Positions 4,880-6,320 of a DNA stretch of 6,320 nt are shown here, piece after piece. The notes beneath the pieces were generated by a model, which saw only the letters and a list, made by a program, of their open reading frames with translations, ran no database searches and was not told the DNA's origin. A program made the position numbers and the translations under genes. Numbering within the stretch: position 1 is the stretch's first letter; each line of letters opens with the position of its first letter. Source of the stretch: Nitrososphaerota archaeon (lineage in GTDB: Archaea; Thermoproteota; Nitrososphaeria; Nitrososphaerales; UBA183); NCBI GenBank assembly GCA_029785685.1, contig JAFLZE010000060.1, positions 1 to 6,320 of the forward strand. Reading direction: 5' to 3'.

Positions 4880-6298
4880 CGGGACCGACGCGAAGACCTT
4901 GGCGTCGTTGACGAGGTTGGCCAGCTTCGAGTATTCATTCGGCTCGTGAGGGACATCGTCGATGGTGCTCCACACGGCGGTAGGTATCCCGTCCCTCCTG
5001 AAGAGGTTCCCCACCGTCTGCCCCCCGATCCCTGTGAACCTCGGCTTCACCCCAGTCACAGCTGAGACCGCCCTCCGCAAGAGGACCGCGACGTCGCTGT
5101 CGCTGGCGGTCGCGGGCCCTGCGGACTCCATCTGCACCTTCTCGAACCGGATTTTCGCCCGGCGCTTCTTCTCGACCCGTCGGACGGTCGCCTTCACGTC
5201 ACGGACCACGGCGTCGAGGTCGTATTCGGGGAGGACCCTGCAGTCGAAGTAGGACACGTCTTCGCCCGGAATGGTGTTGATGTTCCCGACGTTGGGCTCG
5301 ACCTTCGTGGGCTCGAACGACGAGACCGGGTAGTCGTAGAGCCTGTTCCTCTTCGTGTACTTTCCGTTGAGCACCCTGTCCAGGTCCAGGGCGAGCTCCA
5401 TCCCGACCCTGTGGGCGTTCAGCCCCTTCTTCGGGAGGCTCGCGTGGACCTGCTTCCCCTCGGTGGTCAGCTTCATCCACAGCAGCCCCTTCTCGGCTAT
5501 CTCTATGTCGGACCCAGTCGGCGTCCCCGCGTCCGGGACAACCACCAGGTCCGTCTTCTTGAACAGGCCCTTCTCAAGGAGGGCTTTGATCCCGTAGTCG
5601 CTGCCGAACTCTTCATCCGCCACGAACCAGACGCCGAACGTCAGCAGCAGGTCGGTCGCCATGGTCGAGTAGAGGGGTGCGCCCGTCAGGGCGGCAGACG
5701 AGAAGCTGAACGCCGCGGGCCTCAGGAACGCTACGTCAAGGGTCAGCCTGGCCACCAGGGCCACGAGATATATCACGTAGATGACGACCCCGCCACGAAA
5801 GTAAAGCGCCTCGCCCTCTTTCCAGAACGCGATCCTCTTGTCCGAGTAGAGGTAGGCCCCGACCGCGGCGGCAGCGGCGATGGCCACTTCGGGGAGCGCG
5901 AAGTAGTACGGGACGCCTTCGGTGTATGGCAGCGCAGAGAAACCCGCCCCTATGAGCACGTACACCGCGGTGTACGCGTAGGCCCGGTAGACGCTGAAGA
6001 CGGCCACCCTGTGGCTCGCGAGGGCCCTCCCTGACACCCTCAGCAGGATGAATGCGACGACGAGGACCACGACCGCATAGGAGGATGAAAGATTGGACGT
6101 AACGGATGGGCCCGCCAGACGCCTCCGATGTGGCATCCTCCCACGAGTGAACTCGTGGGCTTCCAGCCCCTGTTCCGTGGCGCGTAGTTCCTGATTCCTC
6201 GGCCCTGCTCGCTTCCCAGGTTGGCCTGGAAAGTGGAGGCTGAGTCTCCCCAGGCTCGAGCTCGGGGATGCCCTGCCTTGCCCTGCGTGGCGTCCCAC
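4865..6298 (-). CDS. Chimeric frame: TnpB-like tail, membrane protein N-terminus and M20 peptidase C-terminal part
   Basis: The frame is uninterrupted and stays open to the right edge, so the GTG at 6298 is only the first start inside the window. Residues 1-54 (LEAHEFTRG at the end) resemble the tail of an IS605-type TnpB. Residues about 73-222 are four or five membrane helices (VVVLVVAFILLRVSG; VVIYVIYLVALVARLTLDVA) of the family left as a fragment at 4135-4323. A separate start for this part could be ATG 6136 or a GTG near 6067. At TFGV (221-223) the sequence changes to an M20 metallopeptidase: VADEEFGSDYG with the catalytic Glu pair 229-230, metal-ligand Asp256 (VVPDAG), His285 of the lid domain (GKQVHAS) and last metal ligand His451 (HEPNEY). 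The HxD motif and bridging Asp that precede DEE in M20 enzymes are absent, so peptidase activity is unlikely. Rearrangement, or an assembly chimera, explains this better than a designed fusion. Confidence 0.65.
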   Translation of the reverse strand: MGRHAGQGRASPSSSLGRLSLHFPGQPGKRAGPRNQELRATEQGLEAHEFTRGRMPHRRRLAGPSVTSNLSSSYAVVVLVVAFILLRVSGRALASHRVAVFSVYRAYAYTAVYVLIGAGFSALPYTEGVPYYFALPEVAIAAAAAVGAYLYSDKRIAFWKEGEALYFRGGVVIYVIYLVALVARLTLDVAFLRPAAFSFSSAALTGAPLYSTMATDLLLTFGVWFVADEEFGSDYGIKALLEKGLFKKTDLVVVPDAGTPTGSDIEIAEKGLLWMKLTTEGKQVHASLPKKGLNAHRVGMELALDLDRVLNGKYTKRNRLYDYPVSSFEPTKVEPNVGNINTIPGEDVSYFDCRVLPEYDLDAVVRDVKATVRRVEKKRRAKIRFEKVQMESAGPATASDSDVAVLLRRAVSAVTGVKPRFTGIGGQTVGNLFRRDGIPTAVWSTIDDVPHEPNEYSKLANLVNDAKVFASVPLLAV

Positions 6299-6320
6299 GT
6301 CCCTTAGGCCGCGGTCCGAT
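6134..6320 (-). mobile_element. tnpB: Right-end remnant of an IS200/IS605-family element with TnpB C-terminus
   Basis: On the minus strand the bases from the right edge to about 6134 read GLRDVG near the edge, then SPSSSLGRLSLHFPGQPGKR, and finish with NQELRATEQGLEAHEFTRG. The same bases carry the element-end hairpin. TnpB proteins of this transposon group often end in such a variable tail overlapping the right end, and the hairpin form is typical of them. No zinc finger or RuvC-like motif is visible because those would lie beyond the window. The usual stop codon is missing, so the frame continues into the membrane protein sequence. Confidence 0.45.
6140..6159 (-). repeat. IS200/IS605-type end hairpin
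   Basis: CCCACGAGT (6140-6148) and ACTCGTGGG (6151-6159) are perfect inverted arms of nine bases, about eight of which can pair around a small loop. On the minus strand it reads GGAAG, hairpin, AGGATG. Hairpins of this sequence type (GAAGCCCACGA...TCGTGGG) recur at the right ends of IS200/IS605 elements, where they serve as transposase recognition structure and as part of the guide RNA scaffold. Confidence 0.6.

Noticed and set aside
4318..4956. Minus-strand frame of 212 codons opposite the ATPase remnant
   Set aside because: It is Ser/Arg/Pro-rich low-complexity translation typical of an antisense shadow in GC-rich DNA.
5411..6034. Plus-strand frames of up to 207 codons opposite the chimera
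   Set aside because: They are antisense shadows with biased Arg/Gly/Glu composition, no start context and no motif.
1..6320. CRISPR array or rRNA gene
   Set aside because: No regularly spaced direct repeats and no conserved rRNA stretches were seen on either strand.

Overview
The window looks archaeal. Promoters are TATA-like boxes rather than -35/-10 pairs, several genes start with TTG or GTG behind purine-rich ribosome binding sites, and small genes overlap tightly. The replication protein and the transposon end also recall archaeal plasmids and archaeal IS605-type elements. The phylum is not certain; a Thermoproteota-type lineage (Nitrososphaeria or Bathyarchaeia-like) is my best guess. 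The two flanks (1-147 and about 4050-6320) are GC-rich, and the middle is visibly less so.

Left flank (1-147): the end of a membrane protein gene. Middle (about 135-4051): a compact mobile element of about 3.9 kb, most simply an integrated rolling-circle plasmid or virus. It carries an integrase-like ORF without a catalytic domain (116-802). On the minus strand it has a small coupled gene (799-1005) and a frameshifted HUH-type Rep gene (998-2093). On the plus strand it has a winged-helix/zinc-ribbon regulator (2247-2744) and an operon of hicB antitoxin, hicA toxin and a third unrecognised gene with an internal duplication (2939-3879). An imperfect 14-bp direct repeat (135-148 and 4038-4051, 12 of 14 identical) brackets this block. 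It lies on the last codons of the left membrane gene, so the host gene keeps the same C-terminus and a stop codon with or without the element. In a circular form the integrase-like reading frame would stay open across this site, as in integrases whose gene contains the attachment site.

Right flank (about 4050-6320): a scrambled, decaying stretch. It holds the last piece of a small membrane protein gene on the minus strand (4135-4323), abutting the broken C-terminal third of a heavy-metal P-type ATPase (4327-4837). It also holds a long minus-strand chimeric frame (4865 to the right edge). Read in its own direction, that frame runs through a TnpB-like C-terminus with the IS200/IS605 right-end hairpin, then the first four-fifths of the same membrane protein family, then the C-terminal two-thirds of an M20 metallopeptidase missing its first metal ligands. 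The 4135-4323 fragment and the middle of the chimera share about 90 nearly identical bases, so one family contributed to both breakpoints.

As a working picture, a small plasmid with replication, regulation and toxin-antitoxin maintenance functions has integrated at the 3' end of a host membrane gene. It lies next to a region of transposon-associated rearrangement and gene decay. The most interesting parts are the hicBA-plus-third-gene operon, the stop-preserving integration site and the three-part chimera.
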